Source of the DNA: Pseudomonadota bacterium
Lineage (GTDB): Bacteria; Pseudomonadota; Gammaproteobacteria; Pseudomonadales; Pseudohongiellaceae
DNA length: 64,000 bases
Direction of reading: 5' to 3'
NCBI GenBank assembly: GCA_027623555.1
Contig: JAQBSZ010000002.1
Span: 186,001-250,000 of the forward strand
The position numbers were made by a program, and so were the translations under genes. Under the pieces are notes generated by a model. The model saw nothing but the letters and a program-made list of their open reading frames with translations, was not told where the DNA came from and did no database searches. Positions 17,951-26,572 of the stretch are shown piece by piece. The first letter of the stretch is position 1. Each line of letters starts with the position of its first letter.

Positions 17951-18421
17951 TCACTGATTAATGCCGGTTCGATAAGACCCGGTCGATGGCAACACTTCTT
18001 CCAGGTCACTGCTTTGTGCCGCAATTGTTTCCGAGGGCGGAATCGCGCCGGGCCCGAAAGCAAATTTAAATTCTCCGTTCAGCAGACGCCGCTCATCTGT
18101 CACTGACCACCTGGCAATGTAATAGTTCGATTCGGGCAGTTCGAAGGGAATCTGATAGACAAAATTGTGATTCATGCTGTTCGGGTCGTATTGAAAACCG
18201 ATATCGATCCATTCCTCTGCGGCAGTGTATAGCGCCAGTTTCAACAGGCGCACGTCGACCCGAAAGCTCATTGTCACCATGCGTGGTGGGTCAGTCAGTA
18301 CTGAATCGTCCTTGGGAAATGTCACACCCGGTGTCAGTATGCCATGGGTATGCTGCGCAAATGCGTTCGTGAAGCTCAATAGTGAGAACAGCAAGTAGCA
18401 GGTTAGGCGTAGTTGCATCAT
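17951..18421 (-). CDS. Secreted CopC-like domain protein
   Basis: 156 residues with a clear signal peptide (LLFSLLSFTNAFAQ). The mature part starts HTHGIL and has the CopC-type pattern: TDPPRMVTMSF, then the closing FKFAFGPG strand. His residues at the mature N-terminus could bind copper. A paralogue at 19376 shares the VRLLKL...W.DI.F.Y pattern. The two flank a thioesterase gene. Copper binding is inferred. Confidence 0.6.
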   Translation of the reverse strand: MMQLRLTCYLLFSLLSFTNAFAQHTHGILTPGVTFPKDDSVLTDPPRMVTMSFRVDVRLLKLALYTAAEEWIDIGFQYDPNSMNHNFVYQIPFELPESNYYIARWSVTDERRLLNGEFKFAFGPGAIPPSETIAAQSSDLEEVLPSTGSYRTGINQ

Positions 18422-18487
18422 GTTTTATAAATCACATCCAGTTGAGGCTGGTATTCTAACAATAAAATGCCTGGTGGTTTTGCGTAA

Positions 18488-19285
18488 TTAGCCAAAGTAA
18501 ACCATGCATTGTCGGGACAGCGCGCAGAGTCGCCCAGTCTCGTCGAAGATCCTGCCGGACTGCTGAGTATAGCCGTCGGCAGCGGCATCCACAGTAAATT
18601 CCAGGTAAAACCATTCTGTTTCAATCGACTCTGGCGCTACCACAAATTCCAAAGACCAGGTTAACGAACTGGCGGGAACCGGTGGTTTATCGAAATATGA
18701 CAATATTACCGGTGGCGGCAGGTCGGCAACGGTAACCAGCTTTTCGGTGGTGAAGTTTTCGAGGTTTGTTTTGTGCCGCACCCAGAGATTCAGATGGCGA
18801 CTGGGACGACCAGAAAATGGCAGGCCGCCGTCGACCCAACAACCTTCGAAGTATTGCAAGAATCCGGGTACTCGTTTGGCATGCGCCTCGAAAGCAATAC
18901 CCTGCTCCCGCGGAGAGGGATTGAAATCCTTCGGCGGGGCTACACGTAGCGCTTCCCGCGGATTACCGAATACACCCATGGCCTGCAGACAGACCGCGCC
19001 GTCGGCAATCAGGTCAGCGCTCACTTGGGTAACGTTCTTTCCCTTACGCTGTAGTCTGGCATCCACGCTTACTTCACCGGGAGGTACCGGTGCTATAAAA
19101 GAAACCATCAGGGAGCGCATTGGCTGGTAAGAGTCCAACAGTTTTCTCATACCTGTGACAACAAAGGCTGAGGCGATGCCACCAAAAGCGGAGCGCCCCT
19201 GTGACCAGCTGGCATCGAAAGAGGTGATGTTGTCTGCGCTGTCCTGCAGCCTGGATAGTATCTGTAAGAGATCCGACTCTTGCAT
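18488..19285 (-). CDS. Acyl-CoA thioesterase, double-hotdog (TesB-like) family
   Basis: 265 residues. The N-terminal hotdog has WSQGRSAFGGIASAFVV, the family's helix start, and the C-terminal hotdog contains SLTWSLEFVV and ends with a SGRIFDETGRLCALSRQ segment typical of TesB-like thioesterases. It would hydrolyse acyl-CoA in the cytoplasm. It sits alone on the minus strand between two CopC-like genes, 66 bases upstream of the first. Confidence 0.8.
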   Translation of the reverse strand: MQESDLLQILSRLQDSADNITSFDASWSQGRSAFGGIASAFVVTGMRKLLDSYQPMRSLMVSFIAPVPPGEVSVDARLQRKGKNVTQVSADLIADGAVCLQAMGVFGNPREALRVAPPKDFNPSPREQGIAFEAHAKRVPGFLQYFEGCWVDGGLPFSGRPSRHLNLWVRHKTNLENFTTEKLVTVADLPPPVILSYFDKPPVPASSLTWSLEFVVAPESIETEWFYLEFTVDAAADGYTQQSGRIFDETGRLCALSRQCMVYFG

Positions 19286-19375
19286 ATCGCAGTGTTCTCC
19301 AGTAATTCAATGGCTCAAAAATCCCGCCTTCTATGCTATTCTTTACCGCCAGAATCAGCGTGATTGCATGAAGTG

Positions 19376-19981
19376 ATGAGATTTACTGTAGCTAAAAAAG
19401 CGTTCGGTCTGCGGTGGTTTCTGTTGGGTACCAGTCTACTCATCAGCAGCTGGTCTGTGGCTCAGCACACTTTGCATTCGCAAGCAGCGGATAGTACCGG
19501 AATCGCCGCGAAAACAGAAACGACCCCGTCCGATGATGCGGTGCTGGATTCGCCTCCGCAGCAGTTGAGTCTGCTCTTTCCAGACCAGGTACGTCTGGTC
19601 AAACTTACCTTGCGCAATGAGAAGCGAGACTGGGTAGACATCAGCTTTCGCTACCGACCCCGCGCCGCTAGCAATTTCATCTGGGCATTGCCGCAATTGC
19701 AGCAGGCAACTTATTACACGGCCGACTGGGCTGTTCTGGCTGCTAATGAACGTCTGGTCAGGGGAAGTTTCAGCTTTGCATTCGGTCCCGATGCAGAACC
19801 GCCGTCAATTATTCAGGCAGCAGAAGAATTGCTCTTGCAATCGCGCTATGGAGACCCTGACATTCGCTATGTAGCTCCACCTCGCACGCAGATTATCATC
19901 AATCGTGATCCCCCTCGATTCGATCCGCCGTTTACCATCGAATTGAACGAAAAAAAGCCCGACCCGGATTCAATCCAGTAA
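19376..19981 (+). CDS. Secreted CopC-like domain protein with Pro-rich tail
   Basis: About 201 residues from the ATG at 19376; an in-frame TTG at 19364 is less likely. The signal peptide ends SSWSVAQ and is followed by His-containing HTLHSQ. The core (TPSDDAVLDSPPQQLSLLF ... SFSFAFGPDAEPPS) matches the CopC-like protein at 17951. The C-terminal 45 residues are Pro- and Asp-rich and probably unfolded. Periplasmic copper binding is inferred. Confidence 0.6.
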   Translation: MRFTVAKKAFGLRWFLLGTSLLISSWSVAQHTLHSQAADSTGIAAKTETTPSDDAVLDSPPQQLSLLFPDQVRLVKLTLRNEKRDWVDISFRYRPRAASNFIWALPQLQQATYYTADWAVLAANERLVRGSFSFAFGPDAEPPSIIQAAEELLLQSRYGDPDIRYVAPPRTQIIINRDPPRFDPPFTIELNEKKPDPDSIQ

Positions 19982-20000
19982 TGTTCCTGCAACTGCGCAA

Positions 20001-20033
20001 TAAAAAACCTGGCCAGGTTTGAGTGGCCGGGTT
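20001..20033 (-). terminator. Intrinsic terminator for the minus-strand gene at 20051
   Basis: On the minus strand the stem aacccggcca / tggccaggtt (one G-T pair) has an 8-base loop and is followed by a run of six T. The plus strand has no T run. Confidence 0.75.
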
Positions 20034-20050
20034 CGATTGACTGGCTATGT

Positions 20051-20995
20051 TTACTCGCTAACGTGAACCGTCACATACGTGTCGTAATAGAGTCCGCCAT
20101 CGTCGGCTCTGCCCCACAGCACATAACTGCCGGGTTCATCGAAGGTAGCAGTAATCTCCATGATGCCATCTTCTGGTATCTGTGGTGGTAACCACAATGC
20201 ACCCCAGGGTGAATTAGCCGATGTGCGGGTATCTTCCCAGGGCTTGGGTAGGGGAGGGTCGATGGTAACGTTGCCTTCACCTCGGTAGACATTCCAGGAG
20301 AGAAACAGTCCGTTCACTTTGCCTACGGTCACCCGAGAAGGGCGGCGCATCATTCTACTTTTCAACTCATCGGCTGTGTTGGAACTCTCGCGACGGGCTT
20401 TCGGCAGACCGTCGTCCCATAGATGGGTAGTTAGAGTAATTGGCTCTCCCACTCGGGCTACGCGTACGCTATCGCCCTGTAGTGTAACCACTGGCGGAAG
20501 ATTCGAACGGGATTCTGGACTGCTCGTACCCGCTCCCAAAGATCCAGTCTCAGAAGCGATCACCATGTTATCTACCAGATAGTCTTCCTTCAACGTCGCA
20601 TAGGCTTTGCGTTCAACGCCATTGACCGAGAGAGTCCAGACCAGTTCCCGGTCTCCCCAATCCGAAGGCACGGTAACCTCAAAGTTGAAGCGATTGCGCC
20701 TGGGTAGAAAGCGCGTGGGTTGGCCTCGGTCAGCCTCACCGGGCGAGAAAAAATTTTCCTCTCCGATGATAACGGTTGGTTCTTCTTCCCAGTTTTCATT
20801 CATGTAACCAAACATGAAATTGAATGTGCCATCGGGATTCGGTCGCCAGCCTTCGAATGCCGGTTCGACGTGTTGTCCCTTTAGGTAAGTCTGCCCATTA
20901 ACTGCCAGCGGACTGGCCAGGAACAGTACGGAAAGTAACAAGGCGGCCTTGGCCGCCCTGTTTGTCATGCTGAAATGTCTCAATATCATCTTCAC
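20051..20995 (-). CDS. Secreted protein of unknown function paired with a cytochrome c/Cu monooxygenase-like gene
   Basis: 314 residues with a signal peptide (ALLLSVLFLASPLAVNG). The mature protein begins YLKGQHVEPAFEGW and seems to be all-beta. The C-terminal 90 residues (MEITATFDEPGSYVLWGRAD) look like an immunoglobulin-like or PKD-like sandwich. No catalytic motif is recognised. It starts 38 bases after the upstream gene at 21034-22494, so the two secreted proteins are likely co-expressed and may form a complex. Confidence 0.6.
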   Translation of the reverse strand: MKMILRHFSMTNRAAKAALLLSVLFLASPLAVNGQTYLKGQHVEPAFEGWRPNPDGTFNFMFGYMNENWEEEPTVIIGEENFFSPGEADRGQPTRFLPRRNRFNFEVTVPSDWGDRELVWTLSVNGVERKAYATLKEDYLVDNMVIASETGSLGAGTSSPESRSNLPPVVTLQGDSVRVARVGEPITLTTHLWDDGLPKARRESSNTADELKSRMMRRPSRVTVGKVNGLFLSWNVYRGEGNVTIDPPLPKPWEDTRTSANSPWGALWLPPQIPEDGIMEITATFDEPGSYVLWGRADDGGLYYDTYVTVHVSE

Positions 20996-21033
20996 AACTA
21001 CTTTGTTAACTAGTCATTGGCGGATGAACGATT

Positions 21034-22494
21034 TTAGTCGGTCGCAGCAACCTCATTGCTGGATTCTTCGTCGTCATCGGCGATTGGAGCGACCAGAGGT
21101 GCGCCACATAGCGGGCAACCTATGACGTGGTCGTTTGGACCAAGGTTCAGAACCTGACGTCGTTCTTCCATCTCTTCGAAGAACTGTTCTTCCGTCAGCG
21201 TTACGCGAATACCGAGGTCGATAAACATATTGGTTACTGAACGGTTACCAGATCCCTGCCAGTTGCGAGGATCCGGAACATTCGGATTCGTATCGGAGTT
21301 ATTCATATAACCGACGATATGCAAGATAGTGCCCTTGGGCAGAATCGGAGCAGCATCTTCAGCATAGGGATAGCCGCGCACCCAGTTATGGTCGTAGCCA
21401 ACACAGGACAGAGTTTCGACAGTGTAGCCCCAGATCACCTCGAGGCACATACGCTCACCCGGTGCATGCAAATGCGGTTCAAACGTGATTATCTTGGTAT
21501 GTTGATCCAGTACCGTGTAGGCATGCAGCTCCTGGTTGTTCTGGTTGCCTGCAATGCTGATGTCTACGCCGTTACCCAGGCCGATAAACGCATTCTGGAG
21601 TTTGGGCTTGTAGTCCGCGGGGTGGAAGCGAAACCCTACTTCCAGGTGCCCGGTAGTGTCCTTGCCGTTGGAATGCAGATGCACTGAATCTGACACGATA
21701 AAAGAGTTTGCCCGCAGCAGTCGTCCCGCATCCTCATCGAAGATGTCTGCATTGCGACCAACTTCGTGTACTGGCCAGGGAATTGTAAAACCAGTCTCGC
21801 GCTCGCCTTCTTCATTGAATTGGGCAGTTCCCCAGATCATGTGATGGAATATATAACGACCGCCTACAGTTTCTCGACCTGTACCAGCCTGGTTGTCGAC
21901 GTCGTTTACTTCAACGACTTCTACAGATTTCACATAGCGGTCTTCAGCCAGCCCGGTGGGTGCCGAGGCAACTTCACCCCACCAGTCCGGGGTTCCGGCC
22001 AGCTTGGTGATATCTTCCATAACCACCACCAGGTCGGGTTCGCCGGCCCGCCACTTGACGCTGTCATCGAACACCAATGGGGCTGGCGCATCGGCAACGT
22101 CGCCTTTGGGAGTGCCGCTGCGTGCCCAGGTAGAGATGGCGGCGATCTGTTCGTCAGATAGTGAAGGGTCATCTTTATAGCGCTGGATACCGATATTCTT
22201 TTCCATGTACCAGGGTGGCATGGCACCAGCCCGGTCCCTGAGGGCAGTTTTGTACTCGATCAGCCCGGCAAAGGGAGCGACTTCTTCATAAGTTACCAAT
22301 GGCATAGGACCGGCACCACCAGGGCGATGGCAGTTCTGGCAGCTGCGCTGCAGAATAGGTTCGATGTCACGGTGGAATGTGACTTCCCCGGATTGGCCCA
22401 TAACGGCGCCAGGGATCATGAACATTGCCGCTAAGGCGGCACCACTTATCAGGGATCTTGCGTTTGAGATGCGCATAAAACCAAAACTCCTCAA
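21034..22494 (-). CDS. Secreted cytochrome c fused to a Cu type-II monooxygenase-like domain
   Basis: 486 residues with a signal peptide ending PGAVMG. A c-type haem site lies at Cys52-Cys55-His56 (SCQNCH), within a cytochrome domain reaching about residue 120. The rest contains His-rich segments HHMIW, VHLHSN and EPHLHAPGERM, as in the copper ascorbate-dependent (PHM/DBH-like) monooxygenase fold. Near the C-terminus CPLCG is another Cys pair. The haem could feed electrons to the copper site in the periplasm. Substrate unknown; the copper-domain call rests on motif pattern only. Confidence 0.65.
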   Translation of the reverse strand: MRSFGFMRISNARSLISGAALAAMFMIPGAVMGQSGEVTFHRDIEPILQRSCQNCHRPGGAGPMPLVTYEEVAPFAGLIEYKTALRDRAGAMPPWYMEKNIGIQRYKDDPSLSDEQIAAISTWARSGTPKGDVADAPAPLVFDDSVKWRAGEPDLVVVMEDITKLAGTPDWWGEVASAPTGLAEDRYVKSVEVVEVNDVDNQAGTGRETVGGRYIFHHMIWGTAQFNEEGERETGFTIPWPVHEVGRNADIFDEDAGRLLRANSFIVSDSVHLHSNGKDTTGHLEVGFRFHPADYKPKLQNAFIGLGNGVDISIAGNQNNQELHAYTVLDQHTKIITFEPHLHAPGERMCLEVIWGYTVETLSCVGYDHNWVRGYPYAEDAAPILPKGTILHIVGYMNNSDTNPNVPDPRNWQGSGNRSVTNMFIDLGIRVTLTEEQFFEEMEERRQVLNLGPNDHVIGCPLCGAPLVAPIADDDEESSNEVAATD

Positions 22495-22687
22495 GATTTC
22501 TCATTGCAGGGACAGCTGAAATTCTTCGCAGTCGTGAAAACAGACGCACGATAGCATTTTTACTGCGCATTTTAAACGTTTGCTCGATGAAAATGGCCGC
22601 CAAATTTAGTACGTTACTGAGCTTTGTCGGCCAATTGGCCGAAAATTAATTACTGGAATCTGCAATAGCGGGCAATACGGCGCGGAT

Positions 22688-23467
22688 TCAGGGCCGGTCT
22701 GAAGTTCCCTTCATCAGCGCCCAGAGATTGCTGCTGGCCAGGACGGCCACGAAGGCAATGAGCAAGCCAAAGCTAAACCATTGAACTGCATAGGATAAAT
22801 TCTGATCAATATCGGCATTAACGGCGGGCCAATGGCGCACCAGGGTGCCAGGCTGGTCTGCCGTGAGTCGTGTCTCGAACGGAAACAACGGTTCGTCGAG
22901 AATATCGGAGATTACATCGATTTCCAGGCTGCGCATACGCAGAGGCCAGACGCTGGCGTCGATCTGGCTTGAAATGATGCGAGCATCAGTTGCGGGAATG
23001 TAAATCTGCGCAGTCACTTCAACCGGACCGGTTATGGGTCGCAAATAGGGCGGAGTATCCGGTGGCAGGATGCCGGTCGTCCAGCCGCGACTGACCAGCA
23101 CCAGCTGATTGCTGCCCTCCAGCCGTAGCGGAGTGACAACGCCGTAACCGATCTGCCCTTCGAAAAATTCTGCCAGCAACAGAATTGTTCTGTCGTTGAG
23201 ATATTCACCCTTGAGCAACACGTGGCGATTTTGCATTTCCGGATTGCTCGGATGCAGGTGACCCTCGGGGATGTCCTCGAGCGGCGTGGCGCTGGCGTTT
23301 AATTCGACCTCCAATGCGCGTTGCTCCTGCACTTTTTCGGCGGCACGATCGAGCTGCCAGATGCCCAGTCGGCCGAAGGCGAACGCGGTTATCAGCACAC
23401 AGGTGGCAATCAGCCAATTCACGCGGATGTGAAAACTGCCAAGAGTGAAGTCGTGCTGCATTTGCAT
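22688..23467 (-). CDS. SURF1-family cytochrome oxidase assembly protein
   Basis: 259 residues with two membrane segments, near 18-36 and 232-250, flanking a periplasmic domain. This is the SURF1 layout. Typical sequence marks are FGRLGIWQLDRAAEK just after the first helix, the LVLVSRGW strand, and the helix-preceding YAVQWFSFGLLI. SURF1 helps insert haem into aa3-type oxidase. It lies 90 bases after two small membrane protein genes; no oxidase subunit gene is in the window. Confidence 0.85.
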   Translation of the reverse strand: MQMQHDFTLGSFHIRVNWLIATCVLITAFAFGRLGIWQLDRAAEKVQEQRALEVELNASATPLEDIPEGHLHPSNPEMQNRHVLLKGEYLNDRTILLLAEFFEGQIGYGVVTPLRLEGSNQLVLVSRGWTTGILPPDTPPYLRPITGPVEVTAQIYIPATDARIISSQIDASVWPLRMRSLEIDVISDILDEPLFPFETRLTADQPGTLVRHWPAVNADIDQNLSYAVQWFSFGLLIAFVAVLASSNLWALMKGTSDRP

Positions 23468-23557
23468 TGATAGAGTCCTGTGAGTAAAGAAAGCGCTGAG
23501 AGACTAAAGTAGATGCTGGCTCAGTTCAACATCCGTCATGAGAGACAGTGCATGTAC

Positions 23558-24064
23558 TCAACACCAGAAACACCAATGATAAGGTGGTCTGAAGAAGGTA
23601 ATGAGTCGACCGCAGACGATAATTAGTGACCAACACAACAGTGATATTGCGCCAATCAGTTTTGCCCTGTTTGAAACTGCCGCAGTCGCAGCAGTGGTCT
23701 TTACCTGTGCCAGTGTGGACCCATAAAACCACAGCATATTGAGTCCGGCGACTAGCATGAACAGGAGCTTGGTCTGAAATGCCGGGTTAAAAATATATTG
23801 ATCTGGAGCCGAAACCAGAAACATGGTGCCTGTTGTCACATTTAAAAGATACCCGGCAACACCAATCGGCACGAGTTTATGCAGGTCGGCGTAGGCAATG
23901 CCGTTACCAAGCCCCATCATCCTCAGGTCGAACACGCCGACAGTGCCAATCAACAGGCACAAGCCCAGGAAATGAATTGATTCGGCGACTGGCCATCCCC
24001 AGGCGGAGTTCATGAATCTGTAGATCCCGCTGGCAAGTGCGAAGTCTGTGAGAATTTCAATCAT
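23558..24064 (-). CDS. Small four-helix membrane protein, unknown function
   Basis: 168 residues from the ATG at 24064; an upstream in-frame start would run into the preceding gene. About four membrane helices. It opens with WPVAESIHFLGLCLLIGTV, a His in the first helix that could bind haem or metal. The gene ahead at 24069 encodes a similar four-helix protein with LHSLAMALVVG, so the two may form a heterodimer. They lie between an aldo/keto reductase and SURF1. Function unknown. Confidence 0.6.
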   Translation of the reverse strand: MIEILTDFALASGIYRFMNSAWGWPVAESIHFLGLCLLIGTVGVFDLRMMGLGNGIAYADLHKLVPIGVAGYLLNVTTGTMFLVSAPDQYIFNPAFQTKLLFMLVAGLNMLWFYGSTLAQVKTTAATAAVSNRAKLIGAISLLCWSLIIVCGRLITFFRPPYHWCFWC

Positions 24065-24068
24065 ATTC

Positions 24069-24512
24069 TCAGAAAAAACGAGAGGCCAGCAGAACGCTGT
24101 GGGTATAGGCAAGGAAGCGCCCGGCCGTGATGGTGATTACCCAGAGCGCTATGGAAAACCCGGCAATCCATTGCAATTGTCTGCCAGAGACCATCAGAGA
24201 TTCCTTCGATACCGTGGACTGAATTTTGCGTGCCAGGACCAGTCCTGTCGCCAAGGCACTGAGCTTGAGATAGAACACCGGATTGGTCAGTGCCTTGGCG
24301 GGATAGGCCAGCAGGAGCGCCAGGCCCGAGAGGAAAATGGCCACAGCGGCATACCAGTGCAAGGTATAAAATCGAATGAGGGGCCCAAGCGCGATTCCGG
24401 GAGCCACGCCCAGCAATCGAAATGCCACGGCGAGATTGATACCAACCACCAGAGCCATGGCCAGAGAATGCAGAGTCAGGGAAGTGAAAAACGCCGCTCC
24501 AGATTCACGCAT
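24069..24512 (-). CDS. Small four-helix membrane protein, partner of the next gene
   Basis: 147 residues from the ATG at 24512, about four membrane helices, with HSLAMALVVG near residue 15 and HWYAAVA later. Upstream of the ATG the frame stays open for 15 more codons (LARLEETALSIW), which look like the natural N-terminal helix of this protein type. No ATG, GTG or TTG exists there, but a CTG at 24557 has AGGA upstream, just after the stop of the aldo/keto reductase. The real start may be this CTG. Likely partner of the four-helix protein 4 bases downstream. Confidence 0.6.
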   Translation of the reverse strand: MRESGAAFFTSLTLHSLAMALVVGINLAVAFRLLGVAPGIALGPLIRFYTLHWYAAVAIFLSGLALLLAYPAKALTNPVFYLKLSALATGLVLARKIQSTVSKESLMVSGRQLQWIAGFSIALWVITITAGRFLAYTHSVLLASRFF

Positions 24513-24567
24513 CCAGATGCTGAGTGCTGTCTCTTCTAATCTCGCCAGCGTGTACAGCGTCCCGGTC

Positions 24568-25482
24568 CTATCCTAGCAGCGGGTCGATGAAATTCTCCAT
24601 CTCGCGCCGCAGGTTTGCATCGGGCAAGCGCCCTCGTGCGGCAGCCATATTGTCTTCAGCATGGTGGGGCTTGGTAGTGCCCGGGATGGGAATCGCGCCG
24701 GTGGGGTGGGACATTATGTATTTGAGAAATACCTGGGCCCAGGAAGTTGCCTCAATATCGGCTGCCCAGTCTGGCAGTGGTCTGTCGCCAACCGCGTTGA
24801 AGAGTCGACCGCGACCGAAGGGCAGGTTTACCAGCACGGCAATGCCCTTCTCTAATGCCATCGGCAACAGGCGCTCGGCGGCGCTGCGATTCCCCAGTGA
24901 GTAATCGACCTGGATGAAATCCAGGGTCTGGCGACTCATGACATCAATCATGGCCTGATATTGCTGTTCACTGGAGGTGGTAACTCCGATGTAACGGAAT
25001 CGCCCCTGTTCTTTCCAGGCGGCCATTGTTTCCAGCTGAATAGCAGTGCCGCGCAGATTATGTACCTGCATGAGCTCGAAATTATCGCCCCCAAGCAGCT
25101 CGAAGGAGCGTTCCATGCGGGTGATACCGCTGGCCCGGTCCTCACGATCTACCTTGGTAGCAACCCAGAGTTGGTTGCGTATACCCAGCTCGGCCATGAT
25201 GTGGCCGATAATCTCTTCACTGTTGCCATAGTTTGGTGAGGTGTCTATTACCGTGCCGCCGAGGCGGTGAAAAGTAGCGAATGTATCTGTGAATACTCCC
25301 ATGTCATCGGAATTGAGCGAGCCGCGGTAGTTCCTGCAACCGATCCCGATAGCTGGAACCTGCTGTCCAGAAGACGGGATAGTGGTCAACTTCAGCGGAG
25401 CCTGGGCCAGCAGCGGGTTAAGACCTGCTCCAGCGGCTAATCCTGCTCCTGAGACAATGATCTGACGTCTGGTGAATTTCAT
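24568..25482 (-). CDS. Aldo/keto reductase with Tat-like signal peptide
   Basis: 304 residues from the ATG at 25482, chosen because GAGGT lies 6 bases upstream. The N-terminus MKFTRRQIIVSG and a following hydrophobic stretch ending LLAQA look like a twin-arginine signal. The mature protein is an AKR barrel: IDTSPNYGNSEE carries the Tyr of the active site, followed by ATKVDRE, MQVHNLRG and IPIPGTTKPHH. Export suggests a periplasmic enzyme folded with its cofactor inside the cell. First gene of a four-gene operon with two membrane proteins and SURF1. Confidence 0.8.
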   Translation of the reverse strand: MKFTRRQIIVSGAGLAAGAGLNPLLAQAPLKLTTIPSSGQQVPAIGIGCRNYRGSLNSDDMGVFTDTFATFHRLGGTVIDTSPNYGNSEEIIGHIMAELGIRNQLWVATKVDREDRASGITRMERSFELLGGDNFELMQVHNLRGTAIQLETMAAWKEQGRFRYIGVTTSSEQQYQAMIDVMSRQTLDFIQVDYSLGNRSAAERLLPMALEKGIAVLVNLPFGRGRLFNAVGDRPLPDWAADIEATSWAQVFLKYIMSHPTGAIPIPGTTKPHHAEDNMAAARGRLPDANLRREMENFIDPLLG

Positions 25483-25712
25483 GGTTGACCTCAATTCGGG
25501 ATTATTATTCTCCGGCACAGGGCATAGATAGTGGGCTGTGGCAGGCTTTTGTGTCAATACGCATGGGCGTTTAATATTCGTAGTACAGGGTTGGGGTCGC
25601 CTTCCTGGCGAGCGAGCTTTCCCGTGACCCGAAGCTTATAGGCTGTGCTAGAATTCCCGGCCTGCAGAACAATAAAGTGCTCGCAGCAATCAAAAACAAT
25701 ACGGAGAAGAGC

Positions 25713-26528
25713 ATGATAACTATGCGATCCAAGCTGTTTCACCACGTTTCAGTGTCGACATTCCTGTTGATTGGTCTCACCACCAGTGTCTTAGCCCAGA
25801 CTGGTAGCATACCCCGCACCGCTGACGGCAACCCCGATTTCAATGGAATCTGGCAGGCAATTGGCAGCTCACACTTCAATATTGAGCCCCATGCGGCCGA
25901 TTTCGGGCCGATGTACCAATTGGGCGCGATCGGCGCGATCCCTGGAGGCTTGGGCATCGTGGAGGGTGGTGAAATTCCCTACACGGCCACCGCACGTGCC
26001 CAGCAACAGGCGAACCAGGCAGACTGGTTAGCCCTGGATCCGGTGGTTAAATGTTATATGCCCGGAATACCGCGGGCGACCTACCTGCCATTCCCGTTTC
26101 AGATTATCCAATCCCCCGAACATGTGGTTATGGCCTACGAGTTTGCCAGCGCCAGCCGCATCGTTTACATGGATCAACCTGACTTCCAGGCTCCAATCTA
26201 TAGCTGGATGGGGCACTCGCTGGGTCATTTCGAAGGCGATACCCTGGTCATTGACGTAACCGATCAGGTGGCTGACACCTGGTTCGATCATGCGGGCAAT
26301 CATCATTCGGAGTCGTTGCGGGTGACTGAGCGCTACACCCATCTGGGACCCAATACGCTGATGTATGAAGCGACCCTGGAAGATCCGAATACCTACATTC
26401 AACCCTGGACGGTAAAGTTTCCGCTGTATCGAAGACTCGATGAAAACATGCAGCTTCTGGAATTCAAGTGTGTTGAGTTCACCGAAGAGTTGATATACGG
26501 ACATCTTCGCAAGCAGCCAGAGAACTAG
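25713..26528 (+). CDS. Secreted PDFxGxW-family protein, unknown function
   Basis: 271 residues from the ATG at 25713, which has GGAGA upstream. Signal peptide ends TTSVLAQ. The mature protein opens IPRTADGNPDFNGIWQ, the mark of a large secreted family of unknown function common in acidobacteria and marine proteobacteria. Later parts (HVVMAYEFASASRIVYMD, GHFEGDTLVIDVT) suggest a beta-rich fold. A paralogue with the same marks follows after 44 bases. No enzymatic motif recognised. Confidence 0.65.
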   Translation: MITMRSKLFHHVSVSTFLLIGLTTSVLAQTGSIPRTADGNPDFNGIWQAIGSSHFNIEPHAADFGPMYQLGAIGAIPGGLGIVEGGEIPYTATARAQQQANQADWLALDPVVKCYMPGIPRATYLPFPFQIIQSPEHVVMAYEFASASRIVYMDQPDFQAPIYSWMGHSLGHFEGDTLVIDVTDQVADTWFDHAGNHHSESLRVTERYTHLGPNTLMYEATLEDPNTYIQPWTVKFPLYRRLDENMQLLEFKCVEFTEELIYGHLRKQPEN

Positions 26529-26572
26529 GCTACCCGTCAATGAGACTAACGAGAATTGGGGGTTGATGAATA

